DNA of 64,000 nt from Allium sativum (lineage: Eukaryota; Streptophyta; Magnoliopsida; Asparagales; Amaryllidaceae), in assembly GCA_030737875.1 (NCBI GenBank), contig CM060915.1:636184786-636248785 (forward strand), written 5' to 3'. Positions 61,389 to 64,000 of the stretch are shown one piece after another. The notes beneath the pieces are model-generated. The model did not search any database. It was given only the letters and a program-made list of their open reading frames with translations, and had not been told where the DNA came from. The position numbers were made by a program, and so were the translations under genes. Numbering within the stretch: position 1 is the first letter of the stretch; each line of letters begins with the position of its first letter.

Positions 61389-61535
61389 TTATCATTTGTG
61401 AGATATGAGATTCCGTTTTATCTTCTTTTCTTTAACTACTAATGATTTTCTTTTTCGGCACTTGGATAGTTGGCATGTGAATACTGTGAATTTATTATTA
61501 TCGACTTTGAAGGTCGAAAAATCGAGTTGTTACAC
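61389..61535 (+). mobile_element. G remnant, terminal segment (tentative LTR end)
   Basis: After the right flank of A the sequence is CT-rich like the 3' part of E and reaches 'aaaaatcgagttgttaca' at 61518-61535, a possible LTR terminus. No primer site follows, so G may itself be a solo LTR or truncated. Low certainty. Confidence 0.35.
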
Positions 61536-62139
61536 AGAAAAGATAAGAAATGTCATGCTAGATAAAATACAACACTTTCATAATAGGTAGAAAAGGTAGG
61601 CACTATCATGCCAGGTATATTATTGACATTTTCATGATAGATAAAAACTTAAAGATAGCCAAAGACTCAATGAGCACTAAGGTGGTAGTGCAAACAAGAT
61701 TTTTGTTTAGAGGACCGTCATAAGGCCGAACAGACACGCACGTCGGAGTAGGAAATAAGTGGCATAGAGGAGATGAGAACTGGAAGATGCACATCATAAT
61801 GATGTCCTAACATGTAGGCATCACTGTTGAAAATAATTCACTTTAGGGTTTTTGAGCACTAATAGGTAGAAGTCCATTTAAATGGGTATGCGAGTAACTT
61901 CCGTGCTAGAAATAGTTGACCGTAGCAAGGAGTAGCTCGTCCCAACGATGATTGTTCATATGGATTCTGATTAGTATAAGAGGCATTAGACTACTACATA
62001 CTGATGTGGAAGAAGAGTTGTAAAAGTACGGAGATATAATATGATGATCACAGAATAGGTTAACAATGACTTACAAAGTAAGAACTAATGGTGCAAAATA
62101 ATCACTTTAATAAATAAAGCGTGAACAAGAACCTTTATG
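61536..62139. other. Unassigned AT-rich sequence
   Basis: No gene, RNA gene, or family resemblance recognised. The 63-codon minus-strand frame (61606-61797) shows no motif. It is flanked by the possible end of G and by the miniature LTR element. Confidence 0.5.
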
Positions 62140-62621
62140 TAATAGGATGCACATCTACTTGCGTAGACATGGTCCCCAACTTAGCCTCCATATATGAGTG
62201 GATTTTTGTTTCTAAAAAAGCCTCGGAATTATTTAGAGATTGGGCTCTACTATTTAAGTTTCCACTTCATAACCTAATTCCATGATGTGGGACTTCTAAT
62301 TCCATCTCAATTAAGCTGTTTAACAATCTCCCACTTCAAAGCCTAGCGTCTTCACTGGCTGATCATCTCTTACGACACGGGCACTATGGTCAATGTGCGA
62401 GCCGCAATTCCGATTGGGTATTGAATCTAATACCACAATAACAACTCAAACCTCTGTTCTCGTGGATATTTTCCCCAAATTAGCCCCCGTATAGAAGTAG
62501 GATGTTGTACCTCAAAAGGTCTTGGAATTATTAACATGTTGGACTATACTATTTAAGTTCTCACTTCATACCCCAATTTCGAGTAGCACTTCTAATTCCA
62601 TCTCAACTAAGGGGTGTTACA
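62140..62621 (-). mobile_element. TRIM-like miniature LTR retrotransposon
   Basis: Two diverged direct repeats, about 62140-62325 and 62439-62621, share 'cccca', 'ttagcc', 'tatttaag', 'cttcata', 'cttctaattccatctcaa' and end in tttaaca / tgttaca. The 113 bases between carry atctcccacttcaaag (62326-62341; sense CTTTGAAGTGGGAGAT, a polypurine tract). Near the right repeat is gaatctaatacca (62423-62435; sense TGGTATTAGATTC, a decayed primer site). LTRs of about 185 bases with a ~110 base interior fit the TRIM class. Target duplication not clear (TGTA on both sides at best). Confidence 0.7.
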
Positions 62622-62742
62622 CTGTATGACACCTACAACAATTTTAAGACTATTATAACTTAATCTTTCCTTATCGGTCAATAGTTTAATTTGTATTCAC
62701 CAAACTTTTATGTTGGACCTATTGTTGTTCTCTCTCTACCAT
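62622..62742. other. Short unassigned spacer, possibly interior of the right-hand element
   Basis: 121 bases without a gene. It ends 'tctctctacca', whose complement TGGTAGAGAGA could be a decayed primer site next to the LTR that follows; weak. Confidence 0.3.
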
Positions 62743-64000
62743 AGGCGTCACGCACCGAATTCGCCCAATCCCCGAAGAGACGGAAAAACGAGGATTGTAT
62801 GAGAACACGACGCATCGTAACACTGAACAACAGAACATTTCATTGCTATTACAACAATATTACATTAGAGTACAAGTTTATCGTAGTACGAATAAATATT
62901 ACACAGCGGAAAAATACAATTATCAGATAATATAATACATAGCAGCGAAAATAAAATGTATAAATACAATGCACAACAGAAATACATCAACTACCACAAC
63001 TGAAAGAGATACACAAATACAAAGCTTTCCGATTATAGCTCCAACTATAAACTAGGATCCTGCTAAATAGAAATCTACAAAACCAAAACTACTAGTTGCC
63101 AGTGTGGAAAATATGGGCACCTAGAGTTTAGGTGAAAAACATTAAACTCCAGGTGATTCATGGGACCGGTGTGAGAACTTAAAACCATTATTAAATCTTT
63201 ACGTTAAAAGAGTGTAAATCATGGGATCACGCCGTATGACACGAAATGGGTTTACTCTACATGAATATCAGTTTAAAATAAAGCAACGCAATGCTTTTTG
63301 AAAAATGAAGCTATTATAAGACTCTGGTCCCATCACACAATGCAACGCAAGCCGGAGGATAGAGTTTTACCTTATAACAGCCAAACATGCTTGATACGAT
63401 TTAAAGCAAATTATTTTGATATTACTATAAAGTGCATAGTGTATAAAACAACTTCAAATATAAATTTATCAATCATAGACGCATAATACCCCGTCCTATT
63501 ATGTCACAACATAGGTATACAACTAAAATCTTAAAATCTCGTATTGGAAATTGACTTCCATCATGAACCAAGACAAAGAATATTCCTTCCGATTCGAGGC
63601 ACTCTAGCTTGTGCCTCAGTACTCACACACATGTGCACCCGGAGCGGCAGAGCCGATCCGCTCTTACTTTTGTGGATTAGTAATTCATGAACAATAGGTT
63701 TCCCGGTCCTGTGGGATCTGTCACCTGGCCATTGTCGACCAATCATATCCAAGGTACCTCGTTATCCAACATGCACATAAATAAAATGTCGAGACTCCAT
63801 ACCATGACATCACTCCTAGCTAGAAAGAAATGCATGTCCTCCTTGCCGTCCTTCATCCCGTTTTTGGTTCATACCGAGGTGTAAAGCTAACGAATCAATG
63901 CTATACACAAAGCTAAGCTATATTCAAGTCGCGCTTTGATCATCATCCACAAAACTCTGTTTTTCAACAAAAGCTTCGATCATTGCATCTTAGCACGCCA
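62743..64000 (-). mobile_element. B-like LTR, minus strand, cut by right window edge
   Basis: From 'agaacatttcattgctatta' (about 62834) to the window end it is collinear with 16040-17210 of B and 36190-37350, including the 3' hairpin string (about 63110-63180), the tagttgcc...gggcacc phrases and the 'tgatcat...ccaca' region. The first ~90 bases (to about 62830) differ from B and from each other family here, so the exact outer border is uncertain and this is a separate subfamily. Frames at 63298-63884 are LTR sequence. Confidence 0.7.

Overview
The window is AT-rich, repeat-dominated nuclear DNA, almost certainly from a flowering plant. The evidence is the tRNA-iMet-type primer-binding site TGGTATCAGAGC next to LTR ends and the polypurine tract AAGTGGGGGAGAT next to LTR starts. 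No cellular gene is supported, and no gag, protease, RT, RNase H or integrase reading frame was found in any frame. Every open frame is under about 151 codons, and those I examined fall inside LTRs, tandem arrays or non-coding internal domains. The LTR ends, primer site and polypurine tract resemble Ty3/gypsy elements of the Tekay/Del chromovirus type; that is inference, because no protein is present to classify.

Bases 1 to about 61535 form one nested stack of LTR retrotransposons, which I label A to G. G is an old diverged LTR that forms the substrate (1-1504, 8333-8587, 61389 to about 61535). F is a 6.8 kb solo LTR inserted in G (1505-8327, perfect target duplication CGTTG). A is a minus-strand element (8588-61383) with 3.1 kb LTRs and a 4.1 kb non-coding interior. 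B is a minus-strand element (15979-58415, duplication AAAAA) lying inside one LTR of A. C is a plus-strand element (22843-35633, duplication TATAG) inside the short interior of B. D is a plus-strand element (41173-57272, duplication ATTTT) inside the other LTR of B. E is a 4.6 kb solo LTR (48246-52833) inside the second LTR of D. The deepest chain is E in D in B in A in G. A 590 bp inverted-repeat DNA transposon (13748-14337, 8 bp duplication) sits in the interior of A. To the right lie unrecognised sequence (61536-62139), a miniature LTR element (62140-62621) and a minus-strand B-like LTR cut by the window edge (about 62743-64000).

B, C and D share an unusual plan: LTRs of 5.2-6.3 kb around an interior of only 1.03-1.04 kb, holding a primer site, a polypurine tract and non-coding leader. 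They must have depended on proteins from another element. What is conserved across A-D is structural. A stem-loop 330-370 nt downstream of the primer site keeps its pairing despite base changes in both arms. The LTRs carry many further conserved stem-loops, a 167 bp internal tandem duplication, and an older duplicated module. Lineage-specific satellite arrays sit near a fixed LTR landmark, and a GC-rich, CT-rich leader follows a TATA-like run in B-, C- and F-type LTRs but is missing from D.

All boundaries come from reading LTR ends, target duplications and uninterrupted homologous copies by eye; no alignment or folding program was run.
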